A program made the position numbers and the translations under genes. From Aricia agestis (taxonomy: Eukaryota; Arthropoda; Insecta; Lepidoptera; Lycaenidae): a stretch of 64,000 bases of DNA. Under the pieces are notes generated by a model, which saw nothing but the letters and a program-made list of their open reading frames with translations, ran no database searches and was not told the origin of the DNA. Position 1 is the first letter of the stretch. Each line of letters begins with the position of its first letter. Location: assembly GCF_905147365.1 (NCBI RefSeq), contig NC_056428.1:11872001-11936000 (forward strand). The letters are read 5' to 3'. Shown here in pieces: positions 40,455-52,160 of the stretch.

Positions 40455-41406
40455 CTAGCTGTTGCCCGCGACTTCGTCCGCGTTAGCATAGTAGATCACA
40501 TCCCAAGTATTATTTATTGTACAAAAATATTCAATATACAGAATTGACTATCCTACGATTTTATTATATACAGATTTTTCGCGCGGCTTTGCTTGCGTAA
40601 TTTTTCCGCAAAAAATAGCCTTTGTTCCTTAACGTGGTCTATTCTTCATGTTTGCCAAATAACATAAAAATTGCTCTAGTAATCATTTTCCTCCGTTTTA
40701 TCCACATTTTCCTCTATTTCTTTGCTCCTATTAGTCTTAGCGAGATAAAATATAGCTTATAGCCTTCCTCAATCAATGGGCTATCTAACACTGAAAGAAT
40801 TTTTCAAATCGACCAGTAGTTCCTGAGATTAGCGCGTTCAAATAAGCCATTTCAAATAATTTATCCAGTTTATTCGACATTCCTCTATTTCTTCGCTCCC
40901 ATTCCGTAGCGTGATAAAATGTAGCCTATAGCCTTCCTCAATCAATGGGCTATCCAACAGTAAAAGAATTTTTCAAATCGGACCAGTAGTTCCTGAGATT
41001 AGCGCGTTCAAATAAACCCCTTCATACAATTTCCCCCGTTTTTTCGACATTTTCCTCTATTTCTTCGCTCCTATTCCGTAGCGTGATGAAATGTAGCCTA
41101 TAGCCTTCCTCAATCAATGGGCTATCCAACAGTAAAAGAATTTTTCAAATCGGACCAGTAGTTCCTGAGATTAGCGCGTTCAAATAAACCCCTTCATACA
41201 ATTTCCCCCGTTTTTTCGACATTTTCCTCTATTTCTTCGCTCCTATTAGTCTTAGCATGATAAAATGTAGCTTATAGCCTTCCTCAATCAATGGGCTATA
41301 GAAAAGTAAAAGAATTTTCCAAATCGGACCAGTAGTTCCTGAGATTAGCGCGTTCAAACAAACAAACAAACAAACAAACTCTGCAGAATTATAATATTAG
41401 TATAGA
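40455..41406 (-). mobile_element. 952-bp Helitron with internal tandem array
   Basis: On the plus strand it opens A|CTAGCTGTTGCCCGCGAC then TTCGTCCGCG, the inverse of a 3' end with a CGCG-based hairpin. It closes AATTATAATATTAGTATAGA|T, the inverse of TCTATACTAATATTATAA. Four ~172-bp units fill the interior, and a CAAA run lies near the 5' end. There is no Rep/helicase, so it is non-autonomous. Confidence 0.85.
40711..41358. repeat. Tandem array, four units of ~172 bp
   Basis: Unit starts (CCTCTATTTCTTYGCTCC) fall at 40711, 40882, 41054 and 41226, giving spacings of 171, 172 and 172 bp. Each unit contains AGCCTTCCTCAATCAATGGG, TTTTCAAATCGGACCAGTAG and TGAGATTAGCGCGTTCAAA. Units 2 and 3 are nearly identical, pointing to recent amplification. 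Confidence 0.9.
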
Positions 41407-42708
41407 TAAGTGTACCTTTTTGGTAGCTTGATTGATGAATGCTTTATATTTTCACGATCCCTTTTAATTATTTTTCCTCTTTTAAAAATAAATATTATAT
41501 AGCAAAAGAATACAAAAATACTACAAAGCATAACTTTATTATAGTAGCCAACCAACTCTCATCATACTATCATAACGACTCAGGATATTAGTAGCCAAAT
41601 AAAACAACAACGACGACGTTACTAGGCGCGAGGTTATCTTTACGCTACTGTGACCGGCCAGGAAATACTCTAGAACTATCGTAAACGTTACATAACATTG
41701 ATAGAGCTGTTAAAATTGCATCCATGTTGTAGCTAAGGCTCCTTTTCACATTGAGCATGATTGATAACCATGATTACGGTAGATGTCTACATTATGCACA
41801 ATCGACGTCGGTGATGGGCAAAAATGTAGACGAATACAAATCTCCAATACTCAAAGTTTCCTTCATCATGTGCTCACGGTCACGAGGCCCAAAATATCTA
41901 ATAATTATAAAATCTCTAATCAATGAACATACTTAATGATATTAATGATTAAGTATATTTACGAAATATATAATAATAAGACTGAAATAGGTACATAACC
42001 GGCATCTCCTTGAAGATTAATTAAAAATCTTCTTCTTTGAAAAATGTAGAGTTCTCAAAAACCATAACTTATTTGAACTGATAATCTCCTATTTGCAGAA
42101 CCTACAAATAACTAAAGTGGTTCAGCAATAAAACCTCTTCGAACTATGTACTAGGAAAGCAACAATAAATAGTAAATCCACTCTACAACTGAAACGCTCT
42201 CTCAAGGGGCCTTTGTTGTGAGTTTTAAATTTTAAAATGGCAATAAATGGCTACTTTGTTTCGCAAAAGTGAATTAGGTAGTCATTGCTCATTTTGTGAA
42301 TATTTTTATGACAATTACTCATAGAATTCACAGAATATCTGAAACATTTTTATAGTTTTAAGATTGTTTTCTAACCTAATTTTCCGTTTCTTTTCTAACG
42401 CTACAAAACAATTACAACACAATCACAGACGCTATTAGAAATAATCACAGTTTTCATTAAAGGTTAAACATAATTGAGTTATCTGGTGCAAAATTAGAAC
42501 AAGCAGGAAAATTACAAGAGCTATCTGTGTGATAAACTCTGACCCAACGTGATCAGGCATTAATTGTTTATTGTATTTACGCTGCTCTACATACAATTAC
42601 TACTGGTTACGACCAGAAAACCTATAAACTGAAGCATGGTATTAACTACTAACATAACATAGTTCAAGCAGCAACTAGGATCAAAATAGTACCACAGAAT
42701 ATATTATA
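41407..42708. other. AT-rich single-copy intergenic DNA
   Basis: Nothing is recognised; the frame 41751-41936 is unsupported. Confidence 0.4.
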
Positions 42709-43316
42709 CTAGCTGTTGCCCGCGACTTCGTCCGCGTTAGCATAGTAGACCACGTCCCAAGTATTATTGTACAAAAATATTCAATGTACAGAATTGACCT
42801 TCCTACGGTTTTATTATATTTAGATGTTCCGTGCGGCTTCGCCCGCGTTATTTGGGAATTTCACGCAACCGTACATTTTTCCGCAAAAAAAATAGTCTAT
42901 GTGCTCTATTCACGTGGTCTATTCATGTTTGCCAAATAACATAAAAATTGCTCCAGTAGTTCTTAAGATAATAAGCAATTTCATATAATTTCCCTTGTTT
43001 TTTCCACATTTTCCTCTATTTCTTCGCTCCTATTTTTTCAAATCGGATTGGTAGTTCCGCAGATTAGCGCGTTCAAACAAACAAACTCTTCCGCTTTATA
43101 ATATTAGTATAGATTTTTCCACATTTTCCTCTATTTCTTCGCTCCTATTAGTCTTAGCGTGATAAAATATAGCCTATAGCCTTCCTCGATATATGGGCTA
43201 TCTAACACTGAAAGAATTTTTCAAATCAGACCAGAAATTCCTGAGATTAGCGCGTTCAGACAAACAAACAAACAAACAAACTCTTCCGCTTTATAATATT
43301 AGTATAGAAGTATAGA
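42709..43316 (-). mobile_element. Helitron related to 40455-41406, with duplicated 5' terminal unit
   Basis: It opens CTAGCTGTTGCCCGCGACTT like its neighbour. A complete 5' terminus occurs at 43081-43113 (TTATAATATTAGTATAGA|T). Directly after, another ~172-bp-type unit begins and ends in a second terminus at 43282-43316. So the element carries two successive 5' ends. Confidence 0.8.
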
Positions 43317-46055
43317 TTTGATAGTGCTCAACTAGAGCAGCGCTGAATTTGTATATTTACATATATTAAATATAACAAAGATTTAAATACTTACTCAAAA
43401 TAATAATAACCTTTTATCATCCTTTCATCTGTCACGAACTGTTAAACCATTTTCTAAAATACATGTACGTTACTTTAAATATCAGAGTAAGACGCCCATT
43501 TTGGGCGCTTGACAGCTGAGCTAATAATAGTATGATGTCAATTAGCAATTGCACCACGTATATTTGAGAGCTATGAACTATCTTCATAGGTGTTCTGTAT
43601 TATAAAAATCCATTTTTGGTGTTTTTCCTTGTTCATATTTACTGCCTCTATATTTATGTAGATCTAAACGACTCGTGTAACCTAGGTATTCAAAATTCTA
43701 TATTATAATATTATGATAAATCGCCTTGATGTACATACTTGTTTTCTTATTCTTGACACAATGTTACATTTTTTCACAGGGTTGTGCAATTCAGATTTTT
43801 TATAATGTCACTCATTTCGTTTATTTTATCAATTGCTGATAAAAATAGGCTTCTATGATAAACATCATTTAACAATAATCTGAATATTTATTTTCGTCAT
43901 TTCTTAAAACAAGTTTTAGAGTCAGTTATTATTTCAATTTATAATATTATTAGTTTTAGATACAAAGTACAAACTAATTTAAAATTCAAATGAACAATCT
44001 ATAACATCAAAATACTATAATAGTAACTTTATCTAAATTGTGATGGATATTATTAACATGTTTATATTAAAAATAAAATGCACAAATTATAATTCAATTG
44101 AAATTACTCAAGTTACTATATTCTATAAATGACAATAATGTACAGTTATAAAACTGGATACTCAAAAGTACTTGAGTCTCCACCGTAGAGACGCCGCTTC
44201 TGATATTTTCAATCTTGGGTGTCTGTCTCCGGGTTTTTTTTGCCTATTGTCAGTATAATAGGCATGTTTGTCCCACGGTGTAGGTGCACAATGGCACTTC
44301 ATTTGCCCTGGCGCCCTCAGCGGGGGGTAACAAAGCCAAAAGTATTTTGAATAATGACTACAATCCAATCGAGTGTGTAAATTTCTCGAAAATGTAGAGT
44401 CTCGGTTGCTTCGTATTGATAAAGTAATGGGACTGTTGTTCTTTGCCACAACACAAGAAAAAGCATAACTGATAATCAGTGCATCAATACTAATATTAAA
44501 AATGTGCCTATCTGGTACGTCTTCATGCCTAGGCCGCTAATCTGATTTACAAAAAAAAAAAAATTTGTACGGGAAAACTAACAGTAGCGATGCTCGATAT
44601 CTAATAGTTACTATAGCAGCATTTCGTGTACGATTTTCTTCGCGACGTTGTTTCGCGTTGTGGTCTTGTAGAGTTAGCGCAAAACATTTTAATAAAGACT
44701 ATATTATTTTATTTTACAGTTAAATTACAAGGTTTTACGAACGTAATAAAGCAGAAAGTCTAGTTAATATTAAACTAACGAGGTATTGTGACGTAACCTC
44801 TTTGTTCGTATCTTTCACATTCATTGACTATAACAATCTTATCTGTGAGATAAGATTCGGCAAACATCGCTCATTAACCGCTGCAGTAGTAGAGTACATA
44901 TATACGTAAAATCACAATATTATGCCATTACCTCAAACACAAAATGGCAAATATTACTTTGTGCAGTGTCATGTGGTATCATGTTGCAAAGTTGCTTTTC
45001 GATAGAGCTCATAGTAAAACCATATTTTTGATGCTTACTATCTATGTGCATTATATAGCAAACAAAGCTTATAGGTAATAATATGATATGTAGGCACTAA
45101 GAAAAGATTTTTGCAAAATTCCGCCTTTAAGGTGGTTGAATAAATTATCAAAGATTGTTTGTCAGGAATACCTACTATTTTATGCCGAAAGCAAGAGCAA
45201 ACTAGCATCGTAATATTGTAACATGGCTTCAATTATGTTTGTTTATCATTTTCCATACTCATGCTGTTTTGTAAGAGTTTCGTACTATGACTACGTTGTG
45301 TCTCCCTGTCATTCTCTACTTCTGCTGTGCAACTAATGTTTCTCAAACTCTATATAATAATAATTTCGTACACGTCACCATTTGGATTTAATTAAACAAA
45401 TTGCCATGTCAGATAGCTGGCGGCGAAGAAAACAGAGTTATCATTACATGTCAAAGATAACAGCCGTGGGCGTACAATGTACATACTCTACGTAGAGTAT
45501 CAACCACCCACGCTATCAGAATTAGTTTATACCTGCATTGTGCACTATTGCTAATAATATGGGTTAGAATACTAGTATTTTTTAGTTAAATATTGCATAT
45601 TTAATGTGAAAAAGAATAATGTTTCGTTGAAAGTTGTATTGTGTAATGCTATACAAGATGTTTAATAACAAAAACATTATAAATGTGTCTCTACGAAAAG
45701 TTACATTTTGTAAAAAGTTATTTGTAGCAGCCATATTTAAACTTGTATATAATTTAAATAGAACTCTACAAATAAGTTCGAGTCATTTTCTCTCAAATTA
45801 AGAACTCTACATTATTAAAATGTCTCTCAATTAAAATAGAATTGACCTTTACGGAAATTCCAAACACCAATGTAGAGACATTTATAAATCCGTGGCAACA
45901 TATTTGAAAAAAAAGGTAAAACAAAAGAGACGATCGCGTTACGATTTACGGTTCGCACAAGTTCATGTTAAAGTATAATTCCCACGACTGCAACGGTATC
46001 TTATTGCAATATAACTACATTCATCATCAGCATATTGTGCTAAGTACTAACAAAG
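43317..46055. other. Long AT-rich single-copy stretch
   Basis: No transposon is recognised. The minus-strand frame 44449-44162 (95 codons, with a CHCAPTPW segment) lies in a GC-richer patch at 44161-44340 but has no domain I can name. 45484-45499 is a small palindrome (TACTCTACGTAGAGTA). Confidence 0.4.
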
Positions 46056-46180
46056 AAATCGCTTAGGCAGATGGTGAACCTATGTTAATTGGTCGGGTTA
46101 TGTAAAGTCAAAGTTTGATGCGACATCTGTCCGCTAAGCTAGTCCAACTAAATCACATAGGTCCACCCTAAATCTGAAAT
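46056..46180. mobile_element. MITE family E, diverged copy
   Basis: CTTAGGCAGATGGTGAACCT, ATTGGTCGGGTTATGTAAAG and AAATCACATAGGTCCACCC follow the family order seen at 48051-48177. The outer ends are decayed. Confidence 0.45.
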
Positions 46181-47097
46181 ACTTAGTACATTGTGAACCT
46201 GCGACATTAGCCTGTTTTGAGGTGTTAAGTTTCAAAGATTCTAAAGTTTCTGAATTTTCACTCATGGATAGAGTTATGCCTAATTACTTTTCGTGTCATT
46301 ACTGATAAATGATAATACAGCAGTATTATCATTTATTATAAGGAGTTAAATGTTATAGCAGTAACTTTTTTATAGAAAAAATACAGCAAATAAATACTTA
46401 ACAAAGCAGCAGCAGTATACTTATATTATTTACGAACTCTTTATCACAATCATATTTAATTAAACATTTTACTGCTTATTTCAAAATTATTTTTACAAAT
46501 TAAAAGCGTTTTTATATAATTTCTGTAAATTTAACATTTTAAATATTCTGCAAAGCACGAAGCCACACAAAGGGAATCCTTCCAAGTCAAACGAATAATT
46601 CATAGACAGTTCATCAAAGGCCCACCGCATTTCTGTGAAATTGCTCTTTTAAACTCAAAAACTAATTCGCGTTTGAATAGAAAATGCCATGGCTTAATGG
46701 ACTGCAAATCAGCCACCAAAATTAAGTACTTACATGACACAAAAGAATAAAAACAATAAGCATGGATTTCGAGACAAATACTTGAAGAGGTAGTCAGAAT
46801 ACGCTTTGTTTTTACAGAATTCCCTTTGTCTGTGTCATAAAAAATGCAGGAAACTGTAGGAACAAAAATATTGTCTAGATTTCGCAAATTTTGCTAAAGT
46901 TGGCATTAATTAAGGCATAATAACGGTATACTTGTGCGCTTCAGGACAGTGGCCTTAAAAATATATTTAAAAAAACTAATTTAAATAGCGAACGCCATCG
47001 GCCATATTGTTATCGTCGTGAGTCGCGATTCTGCGAATCGGACAGTAACGAGACGAATTAGCATTTTAATTACACATCACAAACGTAGTACCTCGAT
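46181..47097. other. AT-rich intergenic DNA
   Basis: 46288-46340 has a loose ATTATCATTTAT hairpin. The minus-strand frame 46600-46887 is unsupported. GAATCGGACAGTAACGAGAC near 47035 may belong to the inverted repeat that follows. Confidence 0.4.
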
Positions 47098-47845
47098 TTT
47101 GCTATATTCTACATTAATACGTATCGTTTCTTGTTCGATTCAGTATGTTTCCTATCAAATTCAAACGGCATTTTATAATGCTGTTTGAATTTGATAGACC
47201 TATATAGGTCTACCAGAATCTGATGGCAAAAAGTGAGAACGTAAATTGACTCTATCAATACAGGGCGGGCTAATTGGAATAAAACATTTTGTTAAATTTT
47301 TTTTTCTTTATAGCGGTCGATTTGTGTGTGAGTTGTGAAACATGCAAATATATATCCAATGATCAAGGATATTTTTTGAAAATCTTCTGTCAAAATTTGC
47401 AAAAATGTAATTAACATGGCGAGAAAAATATGACATTTCTTTTGAAATCAAAGCCCCTAGTCGAAATGCATTTACTATTTAAATGTAAACGATACGTCAG
47501 AGTAGTTAGATATATCAAAAATGTTTGGGATTTGAGTGATTTGTCATAATATAACGCATCGCTTACTCCGCGTTCCATTTGATGTTAAAATCGATCAAAA
47601 CGTTAAAATAAGAGGCATTTTGAGCGTCTTGGTCGTTTTTAACGTCAAATGTAACGCGGGAAATGTGTCAAGGCATTTTTTGAAATCTAACTTCGCTATC
47701 GAAACTTGTGATTTGTGAATGCGTTTTGACAAAGGGGCGAGATCGCGTTTGATGTATGTTTAACGTTATAACTTATAAGATGCCATTTTGAGTGTGATAG
47801 GAAGCTGACCGAATCGAACAAAGAGCGAGGCTGTATTAATGTCAT
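47098..47845. mobile_element. Putative TIR element with nested insert
   Basis: The left arm 47098-47171 (ACATTAATAC, CTTGTTCGATTCAGTATG, TTCCTATCAAATTCAAAC) and right arm 47775-47845 (GTGTGATAGGAAGCTGACCG, AATCGAACAAAGAG, GTATTAATGT) are inverted relatives with indels. The left arm ends in its own hairpin (47152-47171 with 47178-47197). A MITE lies inside at 47567-47660. The outer boundaries are uncertain. Confidence 0.5.
47567..47660. mobile_element. MITE, CCCGCGTTCCATTTGATGTT ends, copy 1
   Basis: TCCGCGTTCCATTTGATGTT and AACGTCAAATGTAACGCGGG are inverted ends, and the core is AT-rich. A shorter relative with a clear TSD is at 52484-52559. Confidence 0.7.
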
Positions 47846-48050
47846 ATTGAAATTACAGTCTTACAGAATCGGGGTACAGCTGTAACAAACAATGGTCGTG
47901 CGTGGGTTTTGTTTATCAACGCCCTTTGCAGTTAGCTGTTTCTACTTTATACGTGTTTACCAAACAATAGTATAATCCATCTGGATTCAATGGATGTTAA
48001 TTGATTATTGTGAGGTCGTAGACATTTTAGGCACTCCTACTATCAGAGAA
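47846..48050. other. Intergenic
   Basis: No feature is recognised. Confidence 0.3.
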
Positions 48051-48177
48051 GTTGATTCACAGGACCTACGAAATTTGGTCGGGTTATGTAAAACCCAGCC
48101 ACCAAATTGACTTGACATAATCCAGGCTGGATTATCCAGCTAAACAACAAAACTTCGCTATTTGCCTATGAATCAAT
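48051..48177. mobile_element. MITE family E, copy 3
   Basis: It runs from GTTGATTCACAGGACCTACG to TTTGCCTATGAATCAAT, inverted at the ends. The interior has TTTGGTCGGGTTATGTAAAA and CCCAGCCACCAAATTGACTT. Confidence 0.6.
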
Positions 48178-49405
48178 CATGAAATGAGGATGTTACTGCG
48201 CGAAGCAGGTAATTAACAGTTAAAAATTGTTAGTTACCTGCTACGAATAATAAAAAAAAATATCCACAGCCGAACATAATATAACCTACTCCTTTTTGGA
48301 AGTCGGTTAAAAACTGTTATCTGGTTCAAACATTCACGTCCTTAATTATGATCTACATAATATTCAAAATGGTACAAATCTAGTTCGCCTTCAAACCTAG
48401 TGTTTATATAACACTAAAATCTAAGTCTAGGCTTTGAGATTAAGTAACTGGGCAGTAGCCTAGTCAATGGGCTTGCGTCACAACTTTCGCGCTACCAGTT
48501 GCTTTGCGAAATGCTTATGCAAGAATGCAATTTGCAAAGATGCAAAATAAATGCTTATGTAAAAAAATTTGTAAATGTGGCAATTTTGAGCGTTATGCAC
48601 TTTTAAATTTAGCATTCGCGTCTTTTCAGCAAAAAATTATACCATTTTTCAGAAGTAATGTCAAATATTTTGATTAAAGTTAGATTTAACACTTACGACA
48701 TTTTTGTGCTGTTATTGTGTTTTGTTATCTATTAATTTAATTTTTTATATAATATGGTAAGCAAAAGTGCCTATATTAACGTTTTTTAAAACGCCTTTAA
48801 ACGCCTCTTATGCAACTAATGAATTGAAAAAAAGTCTATTCATGGGTCTACTGAAGGACCTAGCGCTAACTAAAATAGCTTTATAGGTAAAGGTCAGTTA
48901 TTATTTATTCAGCTATGATTAATAACTAAATTGTTTAACTATTTAAACAGATAATTGAAATGGCTAATCAATTCTAATTATATTCAATGCTAATGTTCAT
49001 AGCACGATGCTCTTAAGGTAAAAATCCATAAAGATTTAAAACTGATTAAAAAACTATATTTTATCTTCAAGATTCTTGATCTAACAATTCAGTTATTTAT
49101 TAATCAAGGTATATAAAAATTTCAAAAATCCATAAGTATATCTTTTGTAATTTTCTGTTACTAAGGTTATTAAGATACAATTTTAGCGTTCTTTCAGCGA
49201 AGATGGACCTATGTACCTATTGTTCACTTCTTTTTCTACAAATGTGAACTCTCTTGGTAATATTTTGTGTCATTCTTTACCTTTTTTTTTTTCTTCTTTT
49301 TCCTGATGATGGTGATAGTTTCGTGATATTCCGGCGCACGGCGATACGGCCTTGTGTACACGTGTGACCAGTGACGTCACGCTGTCAAGTTCAATGCTGC
49401 CAACC
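48178..49405. other. AT-rich intergenic DNA with a short repeat fragment
   Basis: 48256-48312 (ATCCACAGCCGAACATAATA ... TTGGAAGTCGGTTA) is a fragment of the repeat at 30905-31713. The rest, including a CpG-richer stretch at 49320-49400, is unassigned. Confidence 0.45.
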
Positions 49406-49490
49406 GTCAAGGTAGTCTTCAGACTAAGTTAGGCTACATTTTTGCTAGCGTCAATCGGCATTCGGCGCCCACAAAGGCGTGGCAAGGACC
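49406..49490. repeat. Left copy of an ~80-bp direct repeat
   Basis: GTCAAGGTAGTCTTCAGACT, TTTTGCTAGCGTCAATCGGC and AAAGGCGTGGCAAGGACCA recur at 50461-50534. The pair brackets two convergent SINE-like copies. Confidence 0.7.
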
Positions 49491-49515
49491 AAAAAATTAT
49501 TGTAATTATAAAAAA

Positions 49516-49934
49516 ATCGGCCAAGTGCAAGTCGGACTCGCGCACGAAGGGTTGCGTACCGTTATTGAGCGAAATTTGGCAAAAACTGTGTTTTTGGTAT
49601 GGGTTTTTGGTATCGTAAATATTTATTTTATTTTATTAATTATTAAAGTACAAAATAATTAAGAATATTGAGAGCATTTTAAGTGCCTACCTGCTACCAT
49701 TATTGATTACGAGCAAAATAGGCCAAAAAATCACGTATGTATGGGAGCCCCCTTTAATATTTATTTTATTATGTTGTTATAGCGGCAACAGAAATACACA
49801 ACATGTGAAAATTTCAGAAGGGTAGCTATAGCGGTTCTTGAGTTACAGCCTGGAAATAGATAGACATACTTGAGACATTGAAGTCTTAGTAATAGGGTCC
49901 CGTTTTTACCCTTTGGGTACGGAACCCTAAAAAT
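49516..49934 (+). mobile_element. tRNA-like SINE, full-length plus-strand copy
   Basis: The 5' head ATCGGCCAAGTGCAAGTCGG then ACTCGCGCACGAAGGGTTGC is intact. The body has TGCCTACCTGCTACCATT and TAGCTATAGCGGTTCTTGAG. The 3' end TAGGGTCCCGTTTTTACCC, GGGTACGGAACCCTAAAAA matches the family. Confidence 0.8.
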
Positions 49935-49977
49935 ATAAAAGTATCTAAGTATAGTATATCTGTTTATGTTTATTATT

Positions 49978-50394
49978 TACTAAGACTTTTATGTCTGTCT
50001 GTCAGTTTGTCTGTCCGCAGGCTAGCTATAGCGGTTCTTGAGATACAGCTCAAAAACGGCTATAGCTAGTTTTCTAAAATTTTCACAGATTGTGTATCTG
50101 TTGCCGCTATAATAACAAATAAGTACTAAAAACAAAAGAAATTAAATATTTAAGGGGGCTCCGATACAACAAACGTATTTTTTTTCTATTTTATGCTCGA
50201 TATCAATTATTATGTAGGCACTTGAAATGTTCACAAAAATACTCAGTTCAAGTATATTTATACCTTAATAATTAATAATAAAATTAAAATAAAATTATCA
50301 AAAATTAAGGTGGACTTCCATACAAAAAAACATTTTTTACTTAATTTTACTCTTTAATGGTACGGAACCCTTCGTGCGCGAGTCCAACTCGCGC
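49978..50394 (-). mobile_element. tRNA-like SINE, minus-strand copy
   Basis: Reading the minus strand: GCGCGAGTTGGACTCGCGCA, CGAAGGGTTCCGTACC, ATCGAGCATAAAATAG, TTGCCGCTATA..., CTATAGC and GACAGACATAAAAGTC. The CTAGCTATAGC block is partly duplicated (about 50028-50072). The very first bases (ATCGGCCAA) are missing. Confidence 0.75.
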
Positions 50395-50460
50395 TTCTAT
50401 TGTTTGCGAAATCTTAGTTTTGTGTTAGCTGCCTTTTAGAATAAAGCGTGATTTTAAACT

Positions 50461-50534
50461 GTCAAGGTAGTCTTAAGCTTAGGCTTTTTGCTAGCGTCAA
50501 TCGGTGAGATCTATAAAGGCGTGGCACCGACCAC
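50461..50534. repeat. Right copy of the ~80-bp direct repeat
   Basis: GTCAAGGTAGTCTTAAGCTT, TTTTTGCTAGCGTCAATCGG and AAAGGCGTGGCACCGACCA match 49406-49490 with about 1.05 kb spacing. Confidence 0.7.
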
Positions 50535-51178
50535 AGTTCTGTAAACTGTCTGATAAAAATTTAACACAAAATCATGCAGATAACTTTAAGAGTTGCGCTT
50601 AGCCTGTAAGTTTAAATATGTTACATGTTTTCAGTATAATTGTGCCAATCCAATTGTACATGTGTACCTATTATTATGTTCAATAAAGAATTTTGAAAAA
50701 CAAAAAAAAAAACAACAAAACCGACAACACAAATATAAAATACACCAAATACTACTGTTATGTTTTTTTTATATGCGAAATCTTGGGTTTGTGTATTTGC
50801 CTTTGTATTTCTATTAAATCATGCCTTTTTCCATAAACCAATGTGCCACCACTTTAAAAAAATATATTTAATACAGGTACCTAAAATATCGCTATTGGCA
50901 ATGCATTTACAAGATCAGAAGCACAATAGACATAACGACAGACAAGTACTTGAGAACTCATTGAATAAGTATTGAGAAGCGGCCGCTGCTTGCCGGCTCA
51001 TTGACGGGTACACCGCGCATGCGCAGAAACCGCGTAAATACTATTACGCAACCATGTCAAACGAACCATGCGCGTAAAAACCACGAACTCTTACAAATTG
51101 GGAGCAAAACCGCGTATGATTCGTAACGTAGTAAAAGTAGAGTGTAGGAGAAGCTTGGGATTTCGTTGCTTCATTTGT
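50535..51178. other. Intergenic with a CpG-richer unique patch
   Basis: 50974-51120 is CpG-richer and unique: AGCGGCCGCTGCTTGCCGG, the palindrome GCGCATGCGC at 51015-51024 (the NRF-1/Erect wing site) and two CGCGTA motifs. Overlapping open frames 50593-51289 have no domain support. A proximal promoter or enhancer is possible. Confidence 0.3.
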
Positions 51179-51660
51179 TTAAGAGGAGTCCACACCGCCC
51201 TTTTTTCCATACAAACGTTGTCCCCTGTTTCCTCCCTGGATAATGCTCGTAAAGTTATAATTTTTTTCCTGAATATCTACGGCCACTAACACAATGTCCC
51301 TATGTTTTCTTTTTTTTCATAATTTAATTATTAAATAAGATATGAACGTTCCAAAACCCAAAAAAATGGCCAGATTTTCCGCTGTGTTTAAACGTCCAGA
51401 AAACAGATTTGGCTAGATTATACAAAAAAAAGCAAAACATAGGAACACAGCTCAAGCCTTTCTTTAATCCTTAGTGAAAAAAGTACTTAAATCGGTTAAG
51501 TTTTGGAGAAGGAATCAGGGGACAACGAATCGTTGATTTTTTGGATTTTCTGCAGTTGTCTCTATCGCGTTCTGCGGTATAGGCTTGAGGTAAGGGAGAC
51601 AGCTATAGATATTACACGTACTTTTTATTCATTTCTCTAGCCCCTGGTGTATCCTCTTAA
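51179..51660. mobile_element. TTAA-flanked TIR element (GAGGA ends)
   Basis: TTAA at 51179-51182 and 51657-51660 bounds 51183-51656. The short inverted ends are GAGGAGTCCACACC and CTGGTGTATCCTC, with mismatches. A TTAA target suggests a piggyBac-type source. The interior is non-coding. Confidence 0.5.
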
Positions 51661-52160
51661 CTGTGATTGTAATGAGTAATGACTTAATTGTAAATTTTAA
51701 AACAAAAATATGTTTTCTTGTAGTAAATTCTACAGATTCGGTAAGTCATTGTCAACGCACGCAGATGTTTCAATAAGTAGGCAGTAAGAGTAGTCTGAAT
51801 TGAATCTTGAATTCGAAGTCAATATACTTATAAATATCAAAAACAGTTTTAAACACCATTTTTCCTACTTTTAAATTCTAAGAACTGTTGTGTAGAATGA
51901 AGCCAGTATTAAATACAGAATAACCTTTGCAATCCGATATTCCTAGACCTAGCTTCTTGGTATTATCATTATCTGTCAAATTTTCAAAATTTTTACGTAA
52001 CCATCATTGTATCAATGATTACAGCATGATGTTGCACACACGATACCGCGATAAACTTTATCATTATAATCAACATAATATTTTCTCAGCCTTTATCATT
52101 ATGATAAGTACATATTTTCTTAGAAATAGGTAATTTCTATTTTAAGTTCCCAATCCCCAT
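51661..52160. other. AT-rich intergenic DNA
   Basis: The frame 51927-52133 is unsupported, and no repeat is recognised. Confidence 0.4.

Noticed and set aside
40711..41358. Evenly spaced repeats as a CRISPR array
   Set aside because: The units are ~172 bp head-to-tail with no unique spacers, inside a Helitron of a eukaryotic genome.
44162..44449. 95-codon minus-strand frame with a CHCAPTPW segment, considered as a gag zinc knuckle
   Set aside because: The CX2CX4HX4C spacing is absent and there is no neighbouring retroelement coding region.
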